Positions 1 to 7,948 of a stretch of DNA of 51,833 nucleotides are shown in pieces; within the stretch, counting starts at the first letter, position 1; each line of letters opens with the position of its first letter. The position numbers and the translations under genes are program-made. The notes beneath the pieces are model-generated. The model was given only the letters and a program-made list of their open reading frames with translations. It ran no database searches and had not been told where the DNA came from. Location of the stretch: assembly GCA_947629355.1 (NCBI GenBank), contig CANRDJ010000004.1:1-51833 (forward strand), in the 5' to 3' direction. This DNA comes from an uncultured Clostridia bacterium (GTDB lineage: Bacteria > Bacillota > Clostridia > TANB77 > CAG-508).

Positions 1-104
1 TGATTAATTATGCAATTTAATTATAAAGATTAAATTTTTATATATTTTTGTTTCACATCATTGACACAACAACATATTTTTTTTGAAAATATTGTAAATA
101 TCTG

Positions 105-133
105 TTTACTTTTATCATAATTTCTTATACAAT
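105..133 (+). promoter_or_regulatory. Putative sigmaA-type promoter of the glycosyltransferase gene
   Basis: TTTACT and TACAAT hexamers are separated by 17 bases, about 50 bases before the ATG at 187. Assignment is by eye. A TTGACA at 61 lacks a good -10 partner. Confidence 0.45.
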
Positions 134-186
134 ATAATTAGTAATGTGAATTAAACTAATGAAAAATTGAAAGGGGAAATAAACTC

Positions 187-1482
187 ATGAAAATACTTAT
201 GCTTACATGGGAATATCCACCAAGAATAGTAGGAGGAATCGCAAGAGTTGTAAATGATTTATCAAAAAGATTAATAAAAGATGGACATGACGTGTATGTA
301 ATTACATATAGAGAGGGAAATGTACCATATTATGAAAATGACAAAGGAGTTCATGTATATAGAGTTGATAATTATATGATAAATCCTAATAATTTTATAG
401 ATTGGATAATGCAACTTAACTTTAATATGATAGCAAAGGCAAATGAATTAATAGCAAGTGGAGAAAAATTTGATGTTATACATGCACATGATTGGTTAGT
501 TGCATATGCAGCAAAGACATTAAAGAATTCATATAATTTGCCACTTGTTAGTACAATACATGCTACTGAGAGTGGACGTAATGGAGGAATTCATGATGAA
601 GTACAAAGATATATAAATGATACTGAATGGATGCTTACATATGAGTCTTCAGAGGTAATAGTAAACAGTAAATTTATGAAAAACGATTTACAAAGATTAT
701 TTGGACTTCCATATGAAAAAATAAATGTTATATCAAATGGAATAAATACTACTTCATATAATGGGGTAGAAAAAGATTATGATTTCAGAAGACAATATGC
801 TTCTGATAATGAAAAAATAATACTATTTATGGGTAGACTAGTATATGAAAAAGGTGTTCAGCATCTAATATCAGCAATGCCTAAAATATTGGATAACTAC
901 CACGATGTAAAGCTTGTAATAGCAGGAAAAGGTGGAATGTTAGACGAATTAAAAGCGCAAGTAGCAGCAATGGGACTTAATCAAAAAGTATATTTTACAG
1001 GATACTTAAATGCAAGACAAGTAGCAAAGATGTATAAATGTGCAGATATATCAGTATTTCCAAGTACATATGAACCCTTTGGAATAGTAGCATTAGAAGC
1101 AATGCTTGCAGGTATTCCAACAGTTGTATCAGATGTAGGTGGATTAAATGAAATAGTAGAGCACGGTGTAGATGGAATGAAATTTTATGCAGGAAATCCT
1201 AATTCACTTGCAGATTCAATATTAGCACTTTTATTTGATCATCAGCTATGTGATAACATTGTAAAAAAAGCAAAAGTAAAAGTAAAGAATGAATATAATT
1301 GGACAAAAATAGCACAGGATACACATTTTATATATCAAAAAGCAATATGCCAAACAATTGCAGAACGACAAGCAAATCAAATTGTTCAAGAAAAAGCAAG
1401 AAAATCAAAGAAAGTAAAAAATGCAGAAACAGAAATTACAAACCTAATTTCATTTAATAAAAAGCGTCAAGCATACGCTTAA
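187..1482 (+). CDS. Glycosyltransferase family 4 (GT-B fold)
   Basis: Predicted cytoplasmic GT-B glycosyltransferase of 431 residues that transfers a sugar from a nucleotide-sugar donor; the acceptor is unknown. The N-terminal acceptor domain opens with the glycine-rich EYPPRIVGG motif (about residues 9-17) typical of GT4/GT5 glycogen-synthase-like enzymes. The donor domain has FMGRLVYEKG (about 216) and an E-x7-E type motif in YEPFGIVALEAMLAG (about 300-315). The C-terminal 40 residues are lysine/glutamine rich. The ATG follows a GGGG-type ribosome site. The gene lies 16 bases before a YlbF-family gene, so the two are probably co-transcribed. A role in glycogen or cell-envelope glycan synthesis cannot be separated from sequence alone. 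Confidence 0.85.
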   Translation: MKILMLTWEYPPRIVGGIARVVNDLSKRLIKDGHDVYVITYREGNVPYYENDKGVHVYRVDNYMINPNNFIDWIMQLNFNMIAKANELIASGEKFDVIHAHDWLVAYAAKTLKNSYNLPLVSTIHATESGRNGGIHDEVQRYINDTEWMLTYESSEVIVNSKFMKNDLQRLFGLPYEKINVISNGINTTSYNGVEKDYDFRRQYASDNEKIILFMGRLVYEKGVQHLISAMPKILDNYHDVKLVIAGKGGMLDELKAQVAAMGLNQKVYFTGYLNARQVAKMYKCADISVFPSTYEPFGIVALEAMLAGIPTVVSDVGGLNEIVEHGVDGMKFYAGNPNSLADSILALLFDHQLCDNIVKKAKVKVKNEYNWTKIAQDTHFIYQKAICQTIAERQANQIVQEKARKSKKVKNAETEITNLISFNKKRQAYA

Positions 1483-1498
1483 AAGGAGGAAATAGAAA

Positions 1499-1828
1499 AT
1501 GTACGTATATGACGAGGCTAACAATTTAGCAAAAGCAATACAAGAAAGTAAGGAATATAAAGAATATGAAAAAGCAAAAAAACAAGTACAAGCTATTCCA
1601 GATATGAAGAATAAAATAGAAGAGTTCGAAAAAATAAGGTATGATGTACAAGTAATGTCATTTCAAGGTAAAGAAGATAAAGAGAAAATGAATAAATTAC
1701 AAGAAATGTACGATATATTAAATAAAGAACCAAAAATAAAAGAATATTTCGATATAGAAGTGAGATTTAATATTATGCTTGCAGATGTAAATAAAATTAT
1801 AAGTGAATCAGTAAAGGATTTACTATAA
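1499..1828 (+). CDS. YlbF/YmcA family protein
   Basis: A 109-residue, highly charged, predicted all-helical protein. The pattern (DEANNLAKAIQESKEYKEYEKAK at the start, a central helix, and a C-terminal helix ending in SVKDLL) is that of the YlbF/YmcA (Com_YlbF) family. In Bacillus these proteins form a complex with YaaT that acts with RNase Y on mRNA turnover and influences sporulation, competence and biofilm; that role is family knowledge, not visible here. An AGGAGG ribosome site lies 8 bases before the ATG. It is second in an apparent two-gene unit with the GT4 gene. Confidence 0.8.
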   Translation: MYVYDEANNLAKAIQESKEYKEYEKAKKQVQAIPDMKNKIEEFEKIRYDVQVMSFQGKEDKEKMNKLQEMYDILNKEPKIKEYFDIEVRFNIMLADVNKIISESVKDLL

Positions 1829-2041
1829 AGATTATAAAAAAATGAGTTTTAGACTCAGATTGTTTATTTTATTGCGTAAAAAAATTGATTTAAAACGTAA
1901 AGGGTCGCATCCTAGAGCAAACCACAAAAAAGGAAAACCAAGAAAAACAAATATAATATATGAATAAGGGTGCGAATAAAATCGTTCCTAATTAAAAAAA
2001 ATAAATCGCAAAGAAATAATTCTATCCAAAATTTCCAAAAA

Positions 2042-2124
2042 GGAAACATAGAAAAAAGTAGAAGAAATGCAACAGAAGAAATAGCAGAGGTAACAGGAAT
2101 AAATAAGGAAAAAATAGAAAAATA
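2042..2124 (+). pseudogene. Remnant of an Rpn-type nuclease C-terminus (copy A)
   Basis: One frame reads NATEEIAEVTGINKEKIEK then stop. This resembles the intact C-terminus of the Rpn-type gene at 3898-4716 (IEKIAGITGLSKEEVEKLK). No start or nuclease core is present, so it is a fragment left by recombination. Confidence 0.6.
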
Positions 2125-2135
2125 AAACAAGAGGG

Positions 2136-2177
2136 AAAAACTGTAAATTGAACTAAAATTCAATTTACAGTTTTTTT
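2136..2177 (+). terminator. Rho-independent terminator (copy A)
   Basis: A 16-base perfect inverted repeat (left arm AAAAACTGTAAATTGA) with an 8-base loop is followed by a T run. An identical copy is at 4945-4986. Confidence 0.85.
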
Positions 2178-2243
2178 ATGCAAATAATATGTAAATAAAA
2201 ACACATAAAATTGAAGTAACAACAAAAAATAATGATAAAAATA

Positions 2244-2272
2244 TTGCAAAAAGGAAAACTATAAATTATAAT
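2244..2272 (+). promoter_or_regulatory. Promoter of the first pilin-like/FGE gene
   Basis: TTGCAA-17-TATAAT, with a spacer containing GGAAAACTATAAAT. The same arrangement occurs at 5053-5081 and 22522-22550, ahead of the other two pilin-like genes. Confidence 0.7.
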
Positions 2273-2340
2273 ACAAATATAAACATATAAGTACCAATAA
2301 ACATAAACAAAATACAAACAAAAGAAAGCGAGGAAAACAA

Positions 2341-3594
2341 ATGCAAAAAGAGGAAAAAGCCATTACTCTAATAGCTTTAATAATCACAATAATAGTAATG
2401 CTAATACTAGTAGGAGTAACAGTAAATATAGCAATAAACGGAGAATTATTTAGCACAGCAAAAAGGGCAGTAACAAAAACAGAAGAAGCAAAAGAAAGCG
2501 AATTAAGATTTATGGCGATGACAAATGCAGCAACACATAATGAAGAATGGGTATATGAAGTAGAAGAAGAAAGAATACCAATACCGGCAGGATTTGCTCC
2601 AACAGAAATAGAAGGGGAAAACAGTATAGAAGATGGAATAGTAATAATAGATGCAGAAGGAAACGAGTTCGTATGGATACCATGTAGTTTGGACGAATAT
2701 AATGGTGCAACATTTAAAAGCGTATGGGATCAAGATAGCTATGATGAACCTAATAGTTGGAAAGACAATTGGAATTATTCAATCGACGATGAAAAAGGTG
2801 GAATAAAAAATGTGGAAATCGAAAATGTAGGACAAGACAGTTTGCAAAAACTAGAAACAAGAAAAACAAATAGAGAGCTTACAGAAGCAGGAGTAGGATT
2901 TTATGTAGCAAGATATGAAGCAGGCATACCAGAAAATGAAGACTTTTCTGCAGATAGTGAAGGAGATATATATTATTTAAATGATAAAAAGAATACAACA
3001 GCATGTAAACCAGTAAGTAAAAAAGGATATCCAGCATGGAATTTTATATCACAAACAAATGCAAAGAACGCGTCAGCGAAGATGTATCCAGGACTAAGTT
3101 ATTTAATAGATTCACATGCATGGAACTATATATGTGACAAGAAATTTAGCACAGACGAAATAAAGGACTCAACCAAAATAGGAAATTATTATAATAATGA
3201 AACAACAAAATATGAAGAATTAGACGTATTGTATGCATTACATTCTTACTCTACTTTTTGGATTTCCTTTGCTAGTAAATATAACAGAGGAGTAATTCCA
3301 CCAAGTACTGCTCCAAAAGGTAGTGGAACTAATAGATTAGAACTTTCGACTGGAGCTAGTGAAGACTTCAAAAAATATAACATATATGATATGGCAGGAA
3401 ATATGTGGGAGTGGACCACAGAGGAAAGAACGAACTATCCTACTGACAGCACGTCTGCTAAAACATTTGCTGTTACTCGCGGTGGTAGTTTTCAGTGGAA
3501 AGGTGATGCTTTCTCTGTAGTGCACGCGAGCGGTAACGCTACAACAAGCGACTACAGCGTAATCGCTGGCTTCCGTGTTGTGCTATATTTATAA
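2341..3594 (+). CDS. Pilin-like N-terminus plus FGE/C-type-lectin-fold surface protein, probable DGR target
   Basis: 417 residues. Residues 8-30 form a hydrophobic segment (ITLIALIITIIVMLILVGV) like the N-terminus of type IV pilin-like proteins, so it is probably membrane-anchored or assembled outside the cell. The C-terminal half has the formylglycine-generating-enzyme/SUMF1 fold pattern: FVWIPCS, GFYVARYEAG, RGVIP, NIYDMAGNMWEWT, RGGSF and terminal GFRVVLYL. The known FGE catalytic cysteines are not evident, so a binding rather than enzymatic role is likely. Between RGGSF and GFRVVL the protein differs strongly from its paralogue at 5150, at positions expected of a DGR variable region. Codon use there also shifts to GC-richer codons (CGC, AGC, GCG). 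The ATG follows a GAGG site. Confidence 0.8.
   Translation: MQKEEKAITLIALIITIIVMLILVGVTVNIAINGELFSTAKRAVTKTEEAKESELRFMAMTNAATHNEEWVYEVEEERIPIPAGFAPTEIEGENSIEDGIVIIDAEGNEFVWIPCSLDEYNGATFKSVWDQDSYDEPNSWKDNWNYSIDDEKGGIKNVEIENVGQDSLQKLETRKTNRELTEAGVGFYVARYEAGIPENEDFSADSEGDIYYLNDKKNTTACKPVSKKGYPAWNFISQTNAKNASAKMYPGLSYLIDSHAWNYICDKKFSTDEIKDSTKIGNYYNNETTKYEELDVLYALHSYSTFWISFASKYNRGVIPPSTAPKGSGTNRLELSTGASEDFKKYNIYDMAGNMWEWTTEERTNYPTDSTSAKTFAVTRGGSFQWKGDAFSVVHASGNATTSDYSVIAGFRVVLYL
3478..3591 (+). repeat. Candidate DGR variable region VR1
   Basis: Aligned codon by codon with 6248-6361, many codons differ in positions 1 and 2 but share a pyrimidine in position 3 (for example GCT/AAT, TTC/AAC, AGC/GAC, AAC/GGC, ATC/TAC). 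Blocks without adenine in the inferred template (GGT, GTAGTG, GCG, final GGCTTCCGTGTTGTGCTA) are identical. This is what adenine-targeted mutagenesis of AAC/AAT template codons produces. No template repeat or reverse transcriptase is in the window. Confidence 0.7.
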
Positions 3595-3667
3595 AAAATG
3601 TCGAAAAAGAGTATGCGAAAATTATTGCAAAATGATAAAAACAAATGTAAAATATATGTAAATAGAG

Positions 3668-3697
3668 GGGGGCAAATTAAATTGCTCCCATTTTTTT
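3668..3697 (+). terminator. Terminator after the first pilin-like/FGE gene
   Basis: An 8-bp GC-rich stem (GGGGGCAA / TTGCTCCC, one G-T pair) is followed by seven T. The rest of 3595-3897 holds no gene. Confidence 0.8.
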
Positions 3698-3801
3698 CTT
3701 AAAATTTAATTCACAAAAGGATAATTCTATCCTAAAATTTCCAAGGAAAAATAAAAACTAAATATAGGAGGTGAAGGAAAAAGAATTAAAATAAAAATTA
3801 A

Positions 3802-3844
3802 CTTACATTAATATTTTCTTATGCAATTATTAAATTAATGTAAG
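3802..3844. repeat. Inverted repeat upstream of the Rpn-type gene
   Basis: CTTACATTAAT at 3802-3812 is the exact reverse complement of ATTAATGTAAG at 3834-3844. It may be an operator or the end of a mobile cassette; there is no T run on the coding strand. Confidence 0.5.
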
Positions 3845-3897
3845 AAGAACTAATAAAATTGATTGTAAATAAATAGTAAAAGAAAGGACTGTAAAAA

Positions 3898-4716
3898 ATG
3901 AAAAAAGTATTATCGCCAAAACTAGATGTAGTATTTCATATGCTATTTGGAGAGCAAAAACACGAAAGGATAACAAAAAAATTAATAGAAGATGTAATAG
4001 GGGAAAAAGTAGAAACAATAGAATTAGAACAAACACCATACCTATGGGGAGAGCATGCAAACGATAAAATAGGAATAGTAGATGTAAGAGCTACAATAAA
4101 TAACAAAGAACCAGTAGATATAGAAATGCAAATAGCAGATAACAAGAACATAGAAAAAAGGATATTATTCTATTGGGCAAAATTATATTTAAAACAATTA
4201 GAAGCAGGGGAAAATTATAATCAACTAAACAGAAGTATAGGAATAATATTTTTAGACTATGAAATAGAAAAATTAAAAGAACTACCAACACATACAAAAT
4301 GGCAAATAAAAGAAAGTGAAAATGGGAAATATCTCTTGACAGAAGACTTAGAGATACATATAATAGAACTAACCAAGATAAAAAAGAAAGTAGAAGAAGG
4401 AAGCTTAAAGAAATGGATACTATTCTTGGAAAATCCTGAAGGGGAGGAAACGAGAAAGATGGCAGAGAAAGAAGAAATAAAAGAAGCAATAGAAAAACTA
4501 GAAGATATAAGTAGTGATGAAGAAAAAATAAGGATAGCGGAGCTAAGAGAGAAATATATAATGGACAGAGAATCAGAACTAGAAACAGCAGAAGAAAAAG
4601 GGATAAAAAAAGGAAGTATTGAAATAGCAAAAAAATTAAAGAAAGAGAATATGGCCATAGAAAAGATAGCAGGAATAACAGGTTTAAGTAAAGAAGAAGT
4701 AGAAAAATTGAAATAA
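3898..4716 (+). CDS. Rpn family PD-(D/E)XK nuclease / putative transposase
   Basis: 272 residues matching the Rpn/PDDEXK_2 family of recombination-promoting nucleases. It has the N-terminal SPKLDVVFHMLFG, the core KIGIVDVRATIN...PVDIEMQI (about residues 60-85) carrying the D and E-x-Q nuclease residues, and FYWAKLYLKQL. The charged C-terminus ends in a short helix-turn-helix-like segment (IEKIAGITGLSKEEVEKL). Family members cleave DNA and promote recA-independent recombination. It sits between two near-identical copies of a surface-protein gene, and fragments of its C-terminus occur in both leaders, which suggests it took part in or spread with that duplication. The ATG follows AAAGGA. Confidence 0.8.
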   Translation: MKKVLSPKLDVVFHMLFGEQKHERITKKLIEDVIGEKVETIELEQTPYLWGEHANDKIGIVDVRATINNKEPVDIEMQIADNKNIEKRILFYWAKLYLKQLEAGENYNQLNRSIGIIFLDYEIEKLKELPTHTKWQIKESENGKYLLTEDLEIHIIELTKIKKKVEEGSLKKWILFLENPEGEETRKMAEKEEIKEAIEKLEDISSDEEKIRIAELREKYIMDRESELETAEEKGIKKGSIEIAKKLKKENMAIEKIAGITGLSKEEVEKLK

Positions 4717-4718
4717 TA

Positions 4719-4747
4719 TGCAACTGGAGCAAGCGAAGATTTTAAAA
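4719..4747 (+). pseudogene. Scar of a third FGE-type gene copy
   Basis: GCAACTGGAGCAAGCGAAG plus the following bases encodes ATGASEDFK, the segment just before NIYDMAGN in the intact genes (ATGASADFK in the 5150 gene, STGASEDFK in the 2341 gene). Only about 27 bases remain, directly after the Rpn gene stop. It is a recombination remnant. Confidence 0.6.
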
Positions 4748-4850
4748 TATTAAAAACAAATATAAAATATAACTAAAGGGTGCGAATAAAATCGTTCCTA
4801 ATTAAAAAAATAAATCACAAAGAAACAATTCTATCCAAAATTTTAAAAAA

Positions 4851-4934
4851 GGAAACATAGAAAAAAGTAGAAGAAATGCAACACAAGAAATAGCAGAGGT
4901 AACAGGACTAAATAAGGAAGAAATAGAAAATTAA
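4851..4934 (+). pseudogene. Remnant of an Rpn-type nuclease C-terminus (copy B)
   Basis: Reads NATQEIAEVTGLNKEEIEN then stop. It is closer to the intact Rpn gene C-terminus than copy A is, and has no nuclease core. Confidence 0.6.
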
Positions 4935-4944
4935 AACAAGAGGG

Positions 4945-4986
4945 AAAAACTGTAAATTGAACTAAAATTCAATTTACAGTTTTTTT
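4945..4986 (+). terminator. Rho-independent terminator (copy B)
   Basis: Same 16-base stem and T run as 2136-2177. Confidence 0.85.
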
Positions 4987-5052
4987 ATGCAAATAATATG
5001 TAAATAAAAACACATAAAATTGAAGTAACAACAAAAAATAATGATAAAAATA

Positions 5053-5081
5053 TTGCAAAAAGGAAAACTATAAATTATAAT
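5053..5081 (+). promoter_or_regulatory. Promoter of the second pilin-like/FGE gene
   Basis: TTGCAA-17-TATAAT, identical to 2244-2272. Confidence 0.7.
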
Positions 5082-5149
5082 ACAAATATAAACATATAAG
5101 TACCAATAAACATAAACAAAATACAAACAAAAGAAAGCGAGGAAAACAA

Positions 5150-6364
5150 ATGCAAAAAGAGGAAAAAGCCATTACTCTAATAGCGTTAATAATCACAATA
5201 ATAGTAATGCTAATACTAGTAGGAGTAACAATAAATGTAGCAATAAACGGAGAATTATTTAGCACAGCAAAAAGGGCAGTAACAAAAACAGAAGAAGCAA
5301 AAGATAGTGAATTAAGATTTATGGCAATGGCAAATGCAGCAACACATAATGAAGAATGGGTATATGAAGTAGAAGGAGAAAGAATACCAATACCGGCAGG
5401 GTTTGCCCCAACAGAGATAGAAGGGGAAAACAGCCTAGAAGATGGAATAGTAATAATAGATGCAGAAGGAAACGAGTTCGTATGGATACCATGTAGTTTA
5501 AGTGAATATAATGAAGCAACGTTTAAAACAGAATGGTCTCAAAATTTGTATAGTGGTGGATCAAGTAGTTGGACAGATGAACAAACGGCGACAGGACAGA
5601 AAAGCCTAACAGACTTACAAGCAAGACAAAAAAACGGTGAGCTTACAGAAAAAGGAGTAGGATTTTATGTAGCAAGATATGAGGCAGGAATACCAGAGGA
5701 AGCTACATTCCACCCAAGTAAAACCAGCAATGCATATAAAACAGATGATAAAAATATAGGGACTATAGCACCAGTAAGTAAAAAAGGATATCCAGCGTGG
5801 AGTTATATATCACAAACAAATTCAAAAAAGGCTGCAGCATTGATGTATCCAGGATATAGTTATTTAATAGATTCACACGCTTGGAATCATATATGTAAAA
5901 ATATAATAGCTGCAGAAACAGATAAAAGCATAACAAACTCAACAGATTGGGGAAATTATGTTAATACCCCAACAACAAAATATGAAGAATTAGACGTATT
6001 GTATGCATTACACCATTATGGACCAGTCAATGGTGAAAACCAGTGGACGATAGCTACTAGCTATAGTAGAGGAGTAATACCAACAGGAACTGCTCCAAAA
6101 AATAAAGAAACAAACAGACTAGAACTTGCAACTGGAGCAAGTGCAGATTTTAAAGCATATAACATATACGATATGGCAGGAAATATGTGGGAGTGGACAA
6201 CAGAAGAAGGAACGAACTTTAACGGTAAAGCGGGACACGCTGTTCGTCGTGGTGGTAGCTTTGGTAGTAATGGTAGTAATAACCCTGTAGTGCGAGCGGA
6301 CGGTGGCTATTATACGGACGTTGACCGCGTGTACGGTGGCTTCCGTGTTGTGCTATATCTGTAA
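5150..6364 (+). CDS. Pilin-like N-terminus plus FGE/C-type-lectin-fold surface protein, probable DGR target (paralogue)
   Basis: 404 residues, paralogue of the 2341 gene. The first 115 residues are almost identical (pilin-like hydrophobic segment, EEWVYEVEGERIPIPAGF, GNEFVWIPCS). The middle diverges, and the FGE core returns with RGVIPTGTAPK, NIYDMAGNMWEWTTEE, RRGGSF and GFRVVLYL. The region between RGGSF and GFRVVL (GSNGSNNPVVRADGGYYTDV and onward) is rich in G, S, N, D and Y, the set produced when AAY template codons are randomised. The conserved N-terminus argues for one anchoring or assembly mode with variable ligand binding. The ATG and GAGG ribosome site are the same as in the paralogue. 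Confidence 0.8.
   Translation: MQKEEKAITLIALIITIIVMLILVGVTINVAINGELFSTAKRAVTKTEEAKDSELRFMAMANAATHNEEWVYEVEGERIPIPAGFAPTEIEGENSLEDGIVIIDAEGNEFVWIPCSLSEYNEATFKTEWSQNLYSGGSSSWTDEQTATGQKSLTDLQARQKNGELTEKGVGFYVARYEAGIPEEATFHPSKTSNAYKTDDKNIGTIAPVSKKGYPAWSYISQTNSKKAAALMYPGYSYLIDSHAWNHICKNIIAAETDKSITNSTDWGNYVNTPTTKYEELDVLYALHHYGPVNGENQWTIATSYSRGVIPTGTAPKNKETNRLELATGASADFKAYNIYDMAGNMWEWTTEEGTNFNGKAGHAVRRGGSFGSNGSNNPVVRADGGYYTDVDRVYGGFRVVLYL
6248..6361 (+). repeat. Candidate DGR variable region VR2
   Basis: Counterpart of VR1. It ends in the identical block GGCTTCCGTGTTGTGCTATA, the position expected for an initiation-of-mutagenic-homing sequence. Arginine codons CGT, CGA and CGC cluster here while the rest of the gene uses AGA. 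Confidence 0.7.
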
Positions 6365-6433
6365 CTTGCTTATCGAAACTATTTAGGTATTATATTGTTC
6401 AATTTGACTGTAAAAATATATAAATAAAAAATG

Positions 6434-6462
6434 TATACAAAAATTAACAATTATGCTATACT
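6434..6462 (+). promoter_or_regulatory. Promoter of the membrane metallopeptidase gene (repeated motif, copy 1)
   Basis: TATACA-17-TATACT. The whole element, including the spacer AAAATTAACAATTATGC, is repeated at 7325-7353 before the DUF5662 gene. Confidence 0.55.
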
Positions 6463-6499
6463 TTTTAGTAGTTATTAATATTACAAAAGAGGTAGTTTT

Positions 6500-7189
6500 A
6501 TGCAAGAAATTGTTTATATTATTTTTTTAATTTTAGCAATAATTTTGTTTAAATTTGTATTTAAAATAAATTTAAAAAAGGCAAAGGAATTACAGGAAAA
6601 TAAAGAATTAGAAAAAATAACTGATAAATTCCCAAAGAATGTAGAAGTTGCAAAAGAAATGCTTGGGATGCTTGAAAATGAAGGTGTAAAAATAGAGGAA
6701 GCAAAAGATACTCAGACGAGCTTATATATAGCAATTACAAATAAAATTTCAATTGCAGATATGAAAAATAATTATGCAAGACTTCAAACAATTGCACATG
6801 AGTGTTTGCATTCATGTCAAGATAGAACACTACTTTTATTTAACTTTATATTTTCTAATATAAATATTATATATTTTTGTATAGTTACTATATTAACTTT
6901 ATTTAAAGTAGTAAACAATCAAATTTTGCAAATAGCTATATTAATGCTATTTACTTTAGTTCAATTTGCTGTAAGAAGTTTCTTAGAAATAGATGCAATG
7001 ACAAGAGCAAAATTCTTAGCAAAAGAATATATTGAAAAAAAGAAATTATGTACAGAAGAAGAAAAGGAAGAATTACTTAAAGAATACGATAAAATAAATA
7101 AAGTAGGAATTCCATTTACAGTAGATAATTTGCTAACAAATGGCTTGATAAGAGTTTTGATTTATACAGTTATAAGTGCATTTATATAG
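6500..7189 (+). CDS. Putative membrane zinc metallopeptidase
   Basis: 229 residues. An N-terminal transmembrane segment (IVYIIFLILAIILFKFVF, about 3-20) is followed by a soluble part with HECLHSCQD (about residue 98), an HExxH zinc-binding motif placed as in the YugP-like Zn_peptidase_2 family (HE-x-GHA-x-Q). Two further hydrophobic segments (about 112-155) precede EIDAMTRAKF, whose glutamate could be the third ligand. A last hydrophobic stretch closes the protein. The family assignment rests on the motif and topology only. It appears to be transcribed alone from its own promoter. Confidence 0.55.
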   Translation: MQEIVYIIFLILAIILFKFVFKINLKKAKELQENKELEKITDKFPKNVEVAKEMLGMLENEGVKIEEAKDTQTSLYIAITNKISIADMKNNYARLQTIAHECLHSCQDRTLLLFNFIFSNINIIYFCIVTILTLFKVVNNQILQIAILMLFTLVQFAVRSFLEIDAMTRAKFLAKEYIEKKKLCTEEEKEELLKEYDKINKVGIPFTVDNLLTNGLIRVLIYTVISAFI

Positions 7190-7324
7190 TAATAAACAAA
7201 AAAATAATAAATATTTATTTATTTCAAAAATTATTTAATTTTTTATTCAGTAAAAGATCAAAACGTTGAGATCTAACGAATATTTCATAAAAAACAAAAT
7301 TTTAAAAATGTAATTTAAAAAATA

Positions 7325-7353
7325 TATACAAAAATTAACAATTATGCTATACT
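7325..7353 (+). promoter_or_regulatory. Promoter of the DUF5662 gene (repeated motif, copy 2)
   Basis: TATACA-17-TATACT with the same spacer as 6434-6462; about 48 bases before the ATG at 7401. Confidence 0.55.
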
Positions 7354-7400
7354 TTTTATGTTGAAATATTTATATTCAAATTAACAATTAGGAGATAAAA

Positions 7401-7937
7401 ATGCTTAAAAAAGTTTGGTTACATTTTAAATTAATAACAAAACATAAATGGATAGTATTTAAACTTTGTGCAAAAGTAGGATTAATATGGCGAGGACTTG
7501 TTCACGACTTATCAAAATATAGTCCTACAGAATTTATAGAGAGTAGTAAGTACTATGTAGGGTATAAAAGTCCAATACAAGTAGCAAGAAAGGATAGAGA
7601 ATATTCATTGGCATGGCTACACCACAAAGGAAGAAACAAACATCATGAAGAATACTGGTATGATTTTAATGCACCTGTAAAAGCACCAGTTATTCCATAC
7701 AAGTATACAGTAGAAATGTTATGTGATAGCTTAGCTGCAGGAATGGTATATAAAGGAAAAGAATTTAAAAAAGAATATCCATTATGGTATTGGCAAAATA
7801 TAAAAAACAAAGAACTATTCCATCCAAAAATGAGAGAATTTTTTGAAGATGTTTTGACAGAAATAAGTAAAAAAGGAATAGATGCAGTATTAAAAAAAGA
7901 AATTTTAAAAGAAAAATACAAAAAATATTGTAAATAG
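7401..7937 (+). CDS. DUF5662 family protein
   Basis: 178 residues of unknown function. It is basic and aromatic, with conserved-looking histidine motifs: [12 protein letters not shown] (about 35-46), [15 protein letters not shown] (about 75-89) and [20 protein letters not shown]. The pattern matches DUF5662 proteins common in Clostridia; the HD and HH-x4-HHE histidines suggest metal binding, possibly HD-like. An AGGAG site precedes the ATG. It ends 11 bases before lepA, so lepA and rlmB may be read through from this promoter. Confidence 0.65.
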   Translation: MLKKVWLHFKLITKHKWIVFKLCAKVGLIWRGLVHDLSKYSPTEFIESSKYYVGYKSPIQVARKDREYSLAWLHHKGRNKHHEEYWYDFNAPVKAPVIPYKYTVEMLCDSLAAGMVYKGKEFKKEYPLWYWQNIKNKELFHPKMREFFEDVLTEISKKGIDAVLKKEILKEKYKKYCK

Positions 7938-7948
7938 CGGAGGAATTT

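Larger units (their letters stand above)
1966..2340 (+). repeat. Direct repeat copy A: leader of the first pilin-like/FGE gene
   Basis: About 375 bases starting AAGGGTGCGAATAAAATCG are nearly identical to 4776-5149. The similarity runs on into the following coding sequences (2341 and 5150), so the duplicated unit is leader plus gene. It contains a degenerate Rpn C-terminus, a terminator and a promoter. The stretch 1829-1965 between the YlbF gene and the repeat holds no recognisable gene. Confidence 0.9.
4776..5149 (+). repeat. Direct repeat copy B: leader of the second pilin-like/FGE gene
   Basis: Near-identical to 1966-2340, with small differences including a one-base shorter A run and a few substitutions. 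It carries its own Rpn fragment, terminator and promoter. Confidence 0.9.

Noticed and set aside
3337..3525. Minus-strand open frames opposite the pilin-like, Rpn and clp genes
   Set aside because: They are leucine/serine/phenylalanine-rich shadows of A-rich coding strands without ribosome sites.
2341..3594. True sulfatase-modifying (FGE) enzyme
   Set aside because: The catalytic cysteine pair of FGE is not visible, no sulfatase is nearby, and the N-terminus is pilin-like, so a binding scaffold is more likely.
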